A DNA stretch of 64,000 bases from NCBI RefSeq assembly GCF_001298265.1, contig NZ_LGSZ01000028.1, positions 308,480-372,479 of the forward strand, in the 5' to 3' direction. The DNA is from Allobosea vaviloviae (GTDB lineage Bacteria > Pseudomonadota > Alphaproteobacteria > Rhizobiales > Beijerinckiaceae). Both the position numbers and the translations under genes were made by a program. The notes below the pieces were generated by a model. It was given only the letters and a program-made list of their open reading frames with translations, was not told where the DNA came from and searched no databases. Shown here one piece after another: positions 24,050 to 32,698 of the stretch. How positions within the stretch are numbered: the stretch's first letter is position 1; every line of letters starts with the position of its first letter.

Positions 24050-24373
24050 TCACGCCCCGCATTTGTAGACGGTGCCGGCGGTCGAGGGGCCCTTCCACTT
24101 GATGTCGGCGACCGTGGTGAAGACATGGGTTCCGCCCAGATCCGCCGCCCGGATCTTGAGCCGGGAGATCGTCGCGTCACGCGCCTTGTCCAGCACCAGC
24201 ACCGAATGGAGTTCGGCTGCACCGTCGATCTCGCCGAGCTTGGTGCAGGGCTCGATCACCGCCTTGTTGTCGGTCAACACCACGATGTTGGAGCGCGAGG
24301 TCGCGATCGCGCAGGCGCCGAGCATTGGGGCCAGCACCAGCAAGGCGGGCAGCAGCGGAATAAGTCGCGGCAT
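24050..24373 (-). CDS. Small putative lipoprotein
   Basis: 107 residues from ATG 24371-24373 (GAGGA upstream); a 36-residue upstream extension lacks support. The N-terminus MPRLIPLLPALLVLAPMLGAC is a lipoprotein signal with lipobox LGAC and Cys21. The mature part has two further cysteines (EPCTKLGEIDGAA and VYKCGA), probably a disulfide, and the pattern GTHVFTTVADIKWKGP, which weakly resembles DUF4156-type lipoproteins. The role is unknown. It converges with the OmpA-like gene, with a repeat between them. Confidence 0.7.
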   Translation of the reverse strand: MPRLIPLLPALLVLAPMLGACAIATSRSNIVVLTDNKAVIEPCTKLGEIDGAAELHSVLVLDKARDATISRLKIRAADLGGTHVFTTVADIKWKGPSTAGTVYKCGA

Positions 24374-24481
24374 CGGAAACTGTCCTCGGATCATGGCAAA
24401 AGCGGTGAGCGCCATGATCGGCCGCTTTGTCGCAAATTCAAGGCTGTGCCAACCGAATCTCGGCATGGAAGCGAGGCTCAT

Positions 24482-24613
24482 CCCCTTCCCCCCGCTTGCG
24501 GTGGGGAAGGGTTAGGGATGGGGGGCCGCAAAGCCAGTGCTCAAGCCTTTTCCGCCTCGCCGAGCGGAACTGCCCCCCACCCTGGCCCTCCCCACCGCAA
24601 GCGGGGGGAGGGA
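24482..24613. repeat. Palindromic intergenic repeat, family C
   Basis: Left end CCCCGCTTGCGGTGGGGAAGG and right end CCCCACCGCAAGCGGGGGGAGGG. The middle includes GCCGCAAAGCC and GCCGAGCGGAACTG. Two more copies lie near 30.4 and 63.9 kb. This copy lies upstream of the lipoprotein gene and downstream of the ABC ATPase gene. Confidence 0.85.
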
Positions 24614-24657
24614 GAAGAAAGCATCGTTTCGTCAAGTCTTCGGATGAGTTCGTCTGC

Positions 24658-26403
24658 TCAGCGCGCGGTCGGGCCGCCGAGATGCAGCACGGCCTCGAGC
24701 AGCGTGCGTGCATAATCGGTCTGCGGGGCGGCAAACAGCGCCAGGCTCTCGCCCTGCTCGACGATCGCGCCGTTCTGCATGACCACCGTGCGCTCGCACA
24801 TCATCCGGACGACGTTGAGGTCATGGCTGACGAAGAGCAGCGCCAGATCGTCCTCGCGCCTGAGACGGTCGAGCAGTTGCAGGATCACCGCCTGGACGGA
24901 GACGTCGAGCGCCGCCGTCGGCTCGTCGAGGATCAGCAGGCGCGGCCGGCAGGCGATGGCGCGCGCGATGCCGACACGCGCCTTCTGCCCACCTGAGAGC
25001 TGGTGCGGGAAGCGCTCCAGCAGTTCGCTCGGCAGCCCGGCCCGTTCCGCGCATTCGCTGACGCGGGCGGTCAGCGCCGCGCCGTCCTTCATGCTCAACA
25101 GCCGTCGCAGCGGATGGGCGATGCAGTCGAAGGCGTTGAAGCGAGGATTGAGGCTGTCGGTCGGGTCCTGGAAGACGATCTGGATGTCCTTGCGCAGCGG
25201 CGAGCGGTGAAAATCGCGCGCCGGCAGCGTGCCGATCGCCTGACCGTCGAACAGGATTTCGCCCTCGCTGGCGTCGATCAGCCGGCAGACCAGCCGCGAG
25301 ATCGTGCTCTTGCCGCAGCCGGATTCGCCGACGAGGCCGAGGCTCTCGCCCGCCTTGATTGAAAAGGACACGTCGTTCACCGCGACCACGCCTCGGTCGT
25401 AGCGCTTCACCAGGTTCTGGACTTCGAGCAGCAGCGGCGTGCCGGGCATGGGCTTGGCGCGGCGCTCCTCGTCATTGCGAGGAGGCGCAGCCGACGAAGC
25501 AATCCAGACGGGCTCGCTCGACGTCCCCTGGATTGCTTCGCTGCGCTCGCAATGACGGGACGCCCCGTCCCCAGCGTCCGGCGCCAGATCCGCGATCGTC
25601 GAGGTCGCCGTCGGCGAAGCCGCCACGAGGCGGCGCGTATAGGCGTGCTGCGGCGCGCTGAACAGCGACAGCGGCTGCGCCTCCTCCACCACCTGGCCCT
25701 GCTCCATCACGCAGACGCGCTGGCAGTAGCGCGAGGCGAGGCCCAGATCATGCGTGATCAGGATCATCGCCATGCCGCGCTCTGCGGTGATGCGCGCGAG
25801 CAGGTCCATCACCGTCTTCTGCGTGGTGACGTCGAGCCCCGTCGTCGGCTCGTCGGCGATCAAGAGCTTCGGTGCGCAGGCGATCGCCATCGCGATCATG
25901 ACGCGCTGGCACATGCCGCCGGAGAGCTCGTGCGGATAGGCGTCGAGCCGCTTGTCGGGGTCGCGGATCAGCACGGCCTTCAGCAGGTCGAGCGCCCGCG
26001 CGCGGCCCTCGCCCGCCGAGATCGGCTCATGCGCCATGATCGCGTCTGCGATTTGCTGGCCGACCGTGCGGATCGGGTTCAGCGCGCCGCGCGGGTTCTG
26101 GAAGATCATCGAGATCGCCGCGCCATGTAAGCGCTGCAGCTGCTTCGAGGAAGCCTTGGTGATGTCCTCGCCGCCGAAGCGGATGCGCCCCCCGCTGATC
26201 CGGCCCGAGGCATCGAGCAGCCGCGTCACCGCAAACGCCGTCACGGACTTGCCGGAGCCGCTCTCGCCGACGACGCCCAGCGTCTCGCCGGCCGCCACCG
26301 AGAAGGACACGCCGCGCACCGCCTCGACCAGCCCGCGCCGCGTCGAGAAGGTGACGTGCAGATCCTCGATCGCGAGCAGCGGCTCGCCCTCAGCCATCGT
26401 CAT
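24658..26403 (-). CDS. Fused peptide/nickel-type ABC transporter ATPase (DppD-DppF)
   Basis: 581 residues from ATG 26401-26403, four bases after the permease stop. It contains two complete ATPase domains. The first (~8-270) has Walker A GESGSGKS at 46-53, signature LSGGMCQR at 160-167 and Walker B LLIADEPTT. The second (~323-580) has GESGCGKS, LSGGQKAR and LLILDEPTA. These power uptake through the DppB/C-like permeases encoded just upstream. Residues ~283-312 of the linker (RHCERSEAIQ ... PPRNDEER) are the direct translation of a family B palindromic repeat, 87 bases long and in frame, so the element was tolerated between the domains. Confidence 0.92.
   Translation of the reverse strand: MTMAEGEPLLAIEDLHVTFSTRRGLVEAVRGVSFSVAAGETLGVVGESGSGKSVTAFAVTRLLDASGRISGGRIRFGGEDITKASSKQLQRLHGAAISMIFQNPRGALNPIRTVGQQIADAIMAHEPISAGEGRARALDLLKAVLIRDPDKRLDAYPHELSGGMCQRVMIAMAIACAPKLLIADEPTTGLDVTTQKTVMDLLARITAERGMAMILITHDLGLASRYCQRVCVMEQGQVVEEAQPLSLFSAPQHAYTRRLVAASPTATSTIADLAPDAGDGASRHCERSEAIQGTSSEPVWIASSAAPPRNDEERRAKPMPGTPLLLEVQNLVKRYDRGVVAVNDVSFSIKAGESLGLVGESGCGKSTISRLVCRLIDASEGEILFDGQAIGTLPARDFHRSPLRKDIQIVFQDPTDSLNPRFNAFDCIAHPLRRLLSMKDGAALTARVSECAERAGLPSELLERFPHQLSGGQKARVGIARAIACRPRLLILDEPTAALDVSVQAVILQLLDRLRREDDLALLFVSHDLNVVRMMCERTVVMQNGAIVEQGESLALFAAPQTDYARTLLEAVLHLGGPTAR
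25471..25557. repeat. Palindromic repeat, family B, inside a coding region
   Basis: Begins GTCATTGCGAGGAGGCGCAG and ends GCTGCGCTCGCAATGACG. It matches the intergenic copy at 11.9 kb in inverted orientation. Its length (87) is a multiple of three and it carries no stop in the frame of the fused ATPase, where it encodes part of the inter-domain linker. Confidence 0.85.
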
Positions 26404-26407
26404 GCGA

Positions 26408-27256
26408 TCACGTCCGCATCCGCGGGTCGAGGATGTCGCGCAGGCCATCGCCGAGCAGGTTGAAGCACAACACCGTCAGCATGAGCGCGAGGCCGGGAAA
26501 AGCCACCAGCCACCATTTGCCGGTGGAGATGAAGCGCGCCCCTTCCGCGACCATGATGCCCCATTCCGGCGTCGGCGCGGAGACGCCGAGCCCGATGAAG
26601 GAGAGGCCCGCCGCATTTAGGATCGCCCAGCCGAGATTGAGCGAGACCTGCACCGCCATCGCAGGCAGCACGTTGGGGAGCAGGAAGCGCAGCACCACCG
26701 AGACATGGCTGTCGCCGCAGGCGCGGGCCGCCTCCACCCACCCCGCATTACGGCGGACATTCACCTCGGCCCGCGCGAAGCGGATGTAGAAGGGCAGGTT
26801 GATGATCGCGGTCGCGATGACGATGTTCTCGACCCGGTTGCCGAGCGCCGCCACCATCGCCATCGCCAGGACGAAGAGCGGGAAGGCCATCAGCACATCG
26901 ACGAAGCGCCCGACATAGCGGTCGAGCCGCCCGCCGGTATAGCCGCAGAGCGCACCGACCACCGCACCGAGCACGAAGGACAGGCTCACCGCCGAGGCCG
27001 CGATGGCGAGGTCGAGCCGCGCCGCCACGATCAGCCGGCTGAACACGTCGCGGCCGAGCTGGTCTGTGCCGGCCCAGTATGTGGCGCTCGGCGGCTTCAG
27101 CGCATTGGCGACGTCCGACGCGATCGGGTCGAAGGGCACGATCCAGGGGCCGATGACGGCGAGCACGCACAGGATGAAGGCGCCCGCCGCCGCGACGGCG
27201 GTGACCGGGTTGCCGCGCAGTATCCAGACGGTGTGGCGGAGCGTTGCGGAGGTCAC
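26408..27256 (-). CDS. Peptide/nickel-type ABC transporter permease (DppC-like)
   Basis: 282 residues from a GTG start at 27254-27256 with GGAGG upstream. About six membrane helices. The EAA loop is WVEAARACGDSHVSVVLRFLLPN, read as EAARACG-x9-LPN. The N-terminal part has YWAGTDQLGRDVFSRLI, typical of the DppC/OppC branch. Forms the channel with the DppB-like protein and is driven by the fused ATPase, whose gene starts four bases after this stop. Repeats separate it from dppB. Confidence 0.92.
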   Translation of the reverse strand: MTSATLRHTVWILRGNPVTAVAAAGAFILCVLAVIGPWIVPFDPIASDVANALKPPSATYWAGTDQLGRDVFSRLIVAARLDLAIAASAVSLSFVLGAVVGALCGYTGGRLDRYVGRFVDVLMAFPLFVLAMAMVAALGNRVENIVIATAIINLPFYIRFARAEVNVRRNAGWVEAARACGDSHVSVVLRFLLPNVLPAMAVQVSLNLGWAILNAAGLSFIGLGVSAPTPEWGIMVAEGARFISTGKWWLVAFPGLALMLTVLCFNLLGDGLRDILDPRMRT

Positions 27257-27273
27257 GAGATGGAACCTCCCCC

Positions 27274-27424
27274 GTCATTCCGGGGCGCGCCAAAGGCGCG
27301 AACCCGGAACCCACGACCGGGTGAGACCGTCCCGTCATTCTCGGGCGAAGCGAAGCGCAGACCCGAGAATCTCAGGCAGGAGACACTCATTTCCGAGATG
27401 GTCGGGTCAAGCCCGACCATGACG
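27274..27424. repeat. Composite palindromic intergenic repeat, family A
   Basis: Two units in tandem: GTCATTCCGGGGCGCGCC ... GGAACCCACGACC, then GTCATTCTCGGGCGAAGCG ... ATGGTCGGGTCAAGCCCGACCATGACG. The right hairpin has perfect 9-bp arms. It sits within the ABC transporter operon between the two permease genes. Confidence 0.85.
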
Positions 27425-27440
27425 TGTGCTGAAAATCCCC

Positions 27441-28472
27441 TCATTCCACCGACACCCGGGGATCGGCGATGCCGTAGAGCACGTCCACGGTCAGGTTCAC
27501 CACGACGAAGATCGAGGCCATCAGCAGGACGAAGCCCTGCACCGGCGCGTAGTCGGAGGCCAGCAGCGCATCGAGCGCGTAAGACGCGACGCCTGGCCAG
27601 GAGAACACCTTCTCGACCAGGACGTTGGCGCCCAGCATGGTCGAGAACACGATGCCAGCGATGGTCAGCACCGGTAAAAGCGCGTTCCTCAGCGCGTAGG
27701 TGACGACGACCTTGGCCGGCGGCAGGCCGAGCGAGCGCGCGGTGCGGACGAAATCGCTGCCGAGCGAGGCCAGCATCGCCGCCCGCGTGATGCGCGCCAA
27801 CGGGGCGACGACGAAGAGCGCCATGGTGAAGGCCGGCAGCACCAGCTGCGAGGCCGCCGCCCCCCAGCCCTCCCAGTCGCCAGCGACAGCGAAATCGATC
27901 AGCAGGAAGCCGGTCACCAGGGGCGGCGGCGAGGTGAAGATGTCGACGCGTCCCGTCGGGTCGGGCGCGATCCCCAGCAGGTAGTAAAAGGCATAGATCA
28001 GCAACAGGCCGGAGACGAAGGTCGGCACGCAGACCCCGAGCGCGCAGATGAAGCGTACGAGATGGTCGATTCCCGAGCCCTGCCGCAGCGCCGCCGCGAC
28101 GCCGAGCGGGATCGCGGTGAGGAGCGCGATCAGCAGCGCCGTGAAGGTCAGCTCAAGCGACGCCGGCAGCCGCGACTTCAGATCCGCCAGCACCGGCTGC
28201 CCGGTCGTCAGCGAGCGGCCGAGATTGCCCGAGCCGATATCGCCGAGATAGCGCAGGAGCTGTTCGGGCACCGGCTTGTCGAGGCCCATCTGCTTGCGGA
28301 TCATCTCGATCTCCTCCTTCCCGGCGCTCGGGCCAGACGCGAAGAACACAGCCGGATCGCCCGGCAGCACCCGCATCAGCAGGAAGGTGAAGACCAGCAC
28401 GCCAAACAGCGCCGGCAGTGACGAGGCGAAGCGCCAGCCGGCCCGTTTGGCAGTGGTCGAGAGGTGCGACAT
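27441..28472 (-). CDS. Peptide/nickel-type ABC transporter permease (DppB-like)
   Basis: 343 residues. Begins with a cytosolic tail and a first helix (ALFGVLVFTFLLMRVLPGDP), the standard DppB/OppB start. The periplasmic loop contains GLDKPVPEQLLRYLG, and the EAA-like loop is FVRTARSLGLPPAKVVVTYALRN. The C-terminus ends DVLYGIADPRVSVE. With the DppC-like partner it forms the membrane channel for the substrate captured by the binding protein encoded upstream. A family A repeat separates it from that gene. Confidence 0.92.
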   Translation of the reverse strand: MSHLSTTAKRAGWRFASSLPALFGVLVFTFLLMRVLPGDPAVFFASGPSAGKEEIEMIRKQMGLDKPVPEQLLRYLGDIGSGNLGRSLTTGQPVLADLKSRLPASLELTFTALLIALLTAIPLGVAAALRQGSGIDHLVRFICALGVCVPTFVSGLLLIYAFYYLLGIAPDPTGRVDIFTSPPPLVTGFLLIDFAVAGDWEGWGAAASQLVLPAFTMALFVVAPLARITRAAMLASLGSDFVRTARSLGLPPAKVVVTYALRNALLPVLTIAGIVFSTMLGANVLVEKVFSWPGVASYALDALLASDYAPVQGFVLLMASIFVVVNLTVDVLYGIADPRVSVE

Positions 28473-28507
28473 GTGGTGTCTCGCTCGCCCTGTTCCGAAC
28501 CCGCACC

Positions 28508-28618
28508 GTCATCCCGGACCAGCGGCGAAGCCGCGCCGATCCGGGATCCATTCCTGAGCCTATCCGGAAATGGTCAGGCATGGATCCCGGGTCTTCGCTT
28601 CGCTACGCCCGGGATGAC
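28508..28618. repeat. Palindromic intergenic repeat, family A
   Basis: Begins GTCATCCCGGACCAGCGGCG and ends TACGCCCGGGATGACG. The middle pairs GATCCATTCCTGAGCC-like and GGTCAGGCATGGATC segments. It sits between the binding-protein and DppB-like genes of one operon. Confidence 0.8.
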
Positions 28619-28650
28619 GGCGGTGGTTTGTGGTCAGTGGCGGAGGCCCT

Positions 28651-30258
28651 TCACTTCCGGCTCAGATCCCGGAAGTCGATCTGCCGGTGGAACTGATAGA
28701 CATAGCCGTCGATGTTGGCCGCCATCACCGCGTCCTGCGAGGGCTGCCAGAGCGGGATCTGCGGCATCAGCTCGAAATGCCTTGTGTTGAGCTGCTTGCC
28801 CAGCGCGGCATATTTGGCCATGTCGGGCTCGAAACGCGCCGTCTGCGCCCAGTCGGTGATCTGCGGATCGTTGATCGAGGAGTAGTTCCAGCGGATCGGG
28901 CCGATGTAGAAATTGCGGTAGAAATAGTCCATCGACGGCAGCCAGGCGACGATGCCCTCGGTGAAGAACGGCACCTTCTTCTCGTTGATCAGCGTCGACA
29001 TCTGCGCATCCGGCAGCTTCTGGATCTCGACCTTGATGCCGATCTTGGCGAGCGATTCCTTCAGCAGCGCCGCCATCGGCTCGGCCGTGCCGGCCTGGCC
29101 GACATTGAAGGAGAAGGTCGTCGAGAAGCCGTCGGGGAAGCCCGCAGCAGTCAGCAGCTTCTTGGCTTCCGCCAGATCGGTCTTCAGCGGCTGCGGGATC
29201 GGGAAGGTCGCGCCCGTCGGCGCCTTGCCGTCGGCCCAGTTGGCGCCATAGAGCGGCGCGCCGCGCCCGAACAGCGCCGCCTTGAACATGTCCTCATAGG
29301 GCAGCGCATAGGCGATCGCCTTGCGGACCTCGAGCTTGTCGAAGGGCGGCATCTGGTTGTTGAACGAGACGAAGGTGATCGAATTGTACTGAGGCGTCGA
29401 GATGACCTTCAGCTTGCCCTTCTTCTCGAGATCGGCCGCGTCGGTCGCCTGCAGGTCGATGACGATGTCGGCATCGCCCTTCTCGACGAGGTTGGCGCGG
29501 GTCGCCGCCTCGGGAATCGTCTGGGTGATGATGCGCTTGAAGGCGGCCGGCTTCTCGGCCGAGCCCCGGTTCCAGTCGGGATTGCGGCGCAGGATCGTGG
29601 TCTCGCCGGGCTTGAAGCTCTCGATGATGTAGGCGCCCGAACCGGCGGTGTTCTCCTTCAGCCAGGCCAGCGCCCAGGGGTCCTCAGGCGTCGCCTTCGA
29701 CTTGGCGAGCTTGGAGTTGAAGATCACCGGATAGACCACGGCGAGATTGGCCAGCGCCAGCTTGTCGGGCTTGGGCAGCGTTACCTCGAAGGTGTGCGCA
29801 TCGACGACCTTGAACTGGTCGGGGCTGGTCAGCGATCCCGTCAGGAGCTGGCCCTTGCCGAGCACATTGGCGGTGACGGCGCGGTCGAGCGACCACTTCA
29901 CGTCCTCGGCGGTCACCGGCGTTCCGTCATGGAACTTGGCGTCCTTGCGCAGCTTGAAGGTGATCTTCAGCCCGTCGGGGCTGACCGTGAAGCTCTCGGC
30001 GAGCTCAGGCTTGAAGGTGTCGAGATCGAACACCCATTTGCCGTCGAGCTGCTTCTTGCCGAAGGAGAGCAGCCGGTCATAGGTCAGGAGCGACAGGCCG
30101 AAGGCCTCGCGGGTCGAGCCTGGGATGTTGGGGTCGAGCGTGTTGATGGCGGCGCCGGTGACGTGGCGCAGCGTCTCGGCGCGGGTCTGCGCCAGCGCGG
30201 GCAGCGCCGTCGATGTCAGGAGCGCCGCCGCCAGGGCGGCCGTCCGCACGATGCTCAT
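28651..30258 (-). CDS. ABC transporter substrate-binding protein (DppA/SBP family 5)
   Basis: 535 residues from ATG 30256-30258 (AGGGG upstream). A signal peptide of ~23 residues ends ALPALAQT. The mature protein has the family 5 layout: LRHVTGAAINTLDPN at the start, then LAESFTVSPDGLKITFKLR, KFHDGTPVTAEDVKWSLDR and YGANWADGKAPTG, and a second lobe ending in QFHRQIDFRDLSRK. Family 5 proteins bind peptides, nickel complexes, glycosides or other solutes, so the substrate is uncertain. First gene of the transporter operon, followed by dppB, dppC and the fused ATPase. Confidence 0.92.
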   Translation of the reverse strand: MSIVRTAALAAALLTSTALPALAQTRAETLRHVTGAAINTLDPNIPGSTREAFGLSLLTYDRLLSFGKKQLDGKWVFDLDTFKPELAESFTVSPDGLKITFKLRKDAKFHDGTPVTAEDVKWSLDRAVTANVLGKGQLLTGSLTSPDQFKVVDAHTFEVTLPKPDKLALANLAVVYPVIFNSKLAKSKATPEDPWALAWLKENTAGSGAYIIESFKPGETTILRRNPDWNRGSAEKPAAFKRIITQTIPEAATRANLVEKGDADIVIDLQATDAADLEKKGKLKVISTPQYNSITFVSFNNQMPPFDKLEVRKAIAYALPYEDMFKAALFGRGAPLYGANWADGKAPTGATFPIPQPLKTDLAEAKKLLTAAGFPDGFSTTFSFNVGQAGTAEPMAALLKESLAKIGIKVEIQKLPDAQMSTLINEKKVPFFTEGIVAWLPSMDYFYRNFYIGPIRWNYSSINDPQITDWAQTARFEPDMAKYAALGKQLNTRHFELMPQIPLWQPSQDAVMAANIDGYVYQFHRQIDFRDLSRK

Positions 30259-30373
30259 GATTGTCCCCTCATTGTTTTTTGAACGCGATCGACAGGTTGG
30301 TTCCGAACGGGACAGGATGCAAGCGTGGTGCCATGGCCCCCCCGATCCTCGACAGCGCCGCTGGGAGGCTACT

Positions 30374-30500
30374 CCCTCCCCCCGCTTGCGGTGGGGAGGG
30401 CTGGGGTGGGGGGCCGCAAAGCCGGAGCTCCCTCCTTTGAGGTCTGGCCGAGCGGCACTGCCCCCCACCCTAACCCTCCCCACCGCAAGCGGGGGGAGGG
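30374..30500. repeat. Palindromic repeat, family C, overlapping a gene end
   Basis: Left end CCTCCCCCCGCTTGCGGTGG and right end CCACCGCAAGCGGGGGGAGGG, with GCCGAGCGGCACTGCC inside. The right arm overlaps the 3' end of the flavoprotein gene on the minus strand, giving its last residues and its TAG stop at 30470-30472. Confidence 0.85.
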
Positions 30501-31930
30501 AACCGCACCACAGCCTGAGGCACGTCATAGGCCTGGAATTCCTCCCAGAGCGTCTCGACATCGGCGCGAAACAGCCCGCGCGTCAGCCCCGAGACGAGCC
30601 TCGGCACGGCCGTCGTCATGGCGTTGATCGAGGAGCCGGAGGCGCCGAAGCTCATCGTCGAGGCTATCGAGAACAGGTGGATGTCTGCGATCCACGGAGT
30701 CAGGCCAGTCACGCGCTCGGTCAGCGCATAGTCGTCGCCGAGATAGGGGAAGCGGCCGAGCCGATCGTCGCGTTCGGCTGCTGGCGGCGTGTAGCGGTCC
30801 GCCCAGGAGGCGATGTTATGGGCGAAGCGCGACAATTCAGGGCGCGCTGAGAGGTCAATGTCAATGCCGGTCGCCGCGATCACGAAATCGGCCGCTACAG
30901 GACCAGCCTGAGTGACCAGTTCGACCCCGCCAGGCCCGTCGACGGCGCTCAGGACCGGCGCCCCCAGATGCAGGCGGAAGGCGTCATGCAGGGCACAGCG
31001 ATCATAGGTCGCCTGCGGGAAGCCCTCGCGCAGGCCCATCACCGCGCTCATGAAGCGCCAGCGCCAGGCATCGTCGAGATCGCCGAGATGGCGCAGGAAG
31101 CCGCGGAAGGTCAGCCAGCGATAGGGCTGCACCACCTGGATCTCCTTGCGCCGGCAGAGCAGATGAACCTCCGCAGCCCCGGCCTCGAGGGCCGTCGCGG
31201 CATTGTCGAAGGCCGAGGCACCAGCGCCGATCACCGCCACGCGCTTGCCCGCGAGCGCCGCGAAATCGATGTCCTCAGCGCAATGGGCGCGGCGATGGGG
31301 CGGGAGCGCCGCGATCGCGGCCGGCAGGCTCCAGTCGCCCGTGCTCTCCTGGCCGGTCGCCAGCACCACCTTGCGGGCGTGCAGCGTCTGAAGCTTGCCA
31401 CCGCTTCGGACGGAGACAGCCAGCAGCCCCTCGGCCGGGGCGATGTCGACGACCTCAGCCTCGTTGCGCACGGGGATGCCGATGACATGCCGGAACCAGG
31501 CGAGATAATCCGCCCAATGCCCCTTCGGGATCAGCGCCAGCTCGTCCCAGCTCTCGATCCCGTATTTCGCCTCGTGCCAGGACTGGTAGGTCAGGCAGGG
31601 CATGTCGAGATCGGGGCCGGTGAAGTCCTTCGGGCTTCGCAGCGTGTGCATCCGCGCATAAGAGCGCCACGGGCCCTCCTGACCCGCCGGCGCCTTGTCG
31701 AGCACCAGGATGTTGTCGACCCGCGAGCGCAAGAGCCCGAAGGCGGTGGCGAGCCCGGACTGGCCGCCGCCGACGATGATGACGTCATGGGCCGGCGTGC
31801 CGTCGGGCGCCATGACCGGCTTGAGCCAAGGCGCGCGCGGATGCGCGGTGCGCGCCAGATCGGCCGCGACGCGAGCTTCGAGAACGGAGAGACCATCGTG
31901 TTTCATGATCCCGCCCGATGCAGCGTTCAT
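30470..31930 (-). CDS. FAD/NAD(P)-binding flavoprotein (flavin monooxygenase-like)
   Basis: 486 residues if started at ATG 31928-31930, which overlaps the SDR stop as ATGA; an in-frame ATG at 31906 would give 478. Two Rossmann motifs are visible: VIIVGGGQSGLATAF near residue 50 (FAD) and VAVIGAGASAFDNAATAL in the middle (NADPH), as in flavin-containing and Baeyer-Villiger-type monooxygenases. The tail RFPPPACGGEG is encoded by the right arm of a family C repeat, which also supplies the stop, so the native C-terminus was probably replaced or extended. It likely acts with the SDR and epimerase encoded upstream; the substrate is unknown. Confidence 0.82.
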   Translation of the reverse strand: MNAASGGIMKHDGLSVLEARVAADLARTAHPRAPWLKPVMAPDGTPAHDVIIVGGGQSGLATAFGLLRSRVDNILVLDKAPAGQEGPWRSYARMHTLRSPKDFTGPDLDMPCLTYQSWHEAKYGIESWDELALIPKGHWADYLAWFRHVIGIPVRNEAEVVDIAPAEGLLAVSVRSGGKLQTLHARKVVLATGQESTGDWSLPAAIAALPPHRRAHCAEDIDFAALAGKRVAVIGAGASAFDNAATALEAGAAEVHLLCRRKEIQVVQPYRWLTFRGFLRHLGDLDDAWRWRFMSAVMGLREGFPQATYDRCALHDAFRLHLGAPVLSAVDGPGGVELVTQAGPVAADFVIAATGIDIDLSARPELSRFAHNIASWADRYTPPAAERDDRLGRFPYLGDDYALTERVTGLTPWIADIHLFSIASTMSFGASGSSINAMTTAVPRLVSGLTRGLFRADVETLWEEFQAYDVPQAVVRFPPPACGGEG

Positions 31931-32688
31931 GCCGCCAGCCAGCCGCCATCGACCACCAGCGTGGTACCTGTGCTGAAAGAGGAGGCATCGCTGGCGAGAT
32001 AAAGCGCGGCCTGCGCCACCTCCTGCGCCCGGCCGAAACGCTTCAGCGCATGGCGGTTGCGCGAGGCCTCGCGCAACGGCTCCGGGTCGGCATGCCTTGC
32101 GAAGCTGCGGCGCAGCATCGGGGTGTCGATCGCGCCCGGCGCGATCGCGTTCACGCGGATGCTGTCGGCTGCATAGTCGAGCGCCATGGTCCGCGTCAGC
32201 GAGAGGATGGCGCCCTTGGCGGCGATATAGGCGCTGTTGCCGCGCCCCCCGGCGAGCGCCAGCTGCGAGGCGAAGGTCACGATCGCGCCGCCGCCGCGAG
32301 CCTGCATCAGCGGGATCGCAGCCCGCGCGAACAGGAAGGTGCCGCCGACATTGGCGCGGAAGACCGCGTCCCAATCCTCGGGAGCAGTCGTCGTCACCGT
32401 GCCGCCGCAGGAGAACCCAGCCGCCGTCACCAGAACGTCGATGCCGCCGAAGCGCTCTGAGCACGCCGCCACCGCCGCATCGGCGAAACCCGGCAAACCG
32501 ACATCGCCGGCCTGGATGATCGCCTCACCGCCCGCGCCCCCGATCAGCGCCGCCGTCTCGGCCAGTCCCGCCTCGTCGCGATCGACCAGAGCCAGACGCG
32601 CGCCCTCACGAGCGAAGAGCACGGAGATCGCTAGCCCGATCCCGGAACCGGCGCCGGTGACCAGCACGACCTTGCCTTCGAGCCTCAT
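31927..32688 (-). CDS. Short-chain dehydrogenase/reductase
   Basis: 253 residues, classical SDR length. Cofactor motif TGAGSGIG at residues 11-18; VLVTAAGFS in place of the NNAG motif; catalytic Ser in FASQLAL and SAYIAAKG for Tyr/Lys; PG motif IAPGAIDTPM; and the C-terminal STGTTLVVDGGWLAA. GAGGAG lies 7 bases before the ATG. It starts 10 bases after the epimerase stop and ends in an ATGA overlap with the flavoprotein gene, so the three form one operon with the ABC transporter downstream. Confidence 0.9.
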   Translation of the reverse strand: MRLEGKVVLVTGAGSGIGLAISVLFAREGARLALVDRDEAGLAETAALIGGAGGEAIIQAGDVGLPGFADAAVAACSERFGGIDVLVTAAGFSCGGTVTTTAPEDWDAVFRANVGGTFLFARAAIPLMQARGGGAIVTFASQLALAGGRGNSAYIAAKGAILSLTRTMALDYAADSIRVNAIAPGAIDTPMLRRSFARHADPEPLREASRNRHALKRFGRAQEVAQAALYLASDASSFSTGTTLVVDGGWLAA

Positions 32689-32698
32689 CGTGATCTCC

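Noticed and set aside
30470..32464. A single 664-codon protein spanning SDR and flavoprotein regions
   Set aside because: The first ~175 codons are the wrong frame of the SDR gene; the flavoprotein begins at 31930 or 31906.
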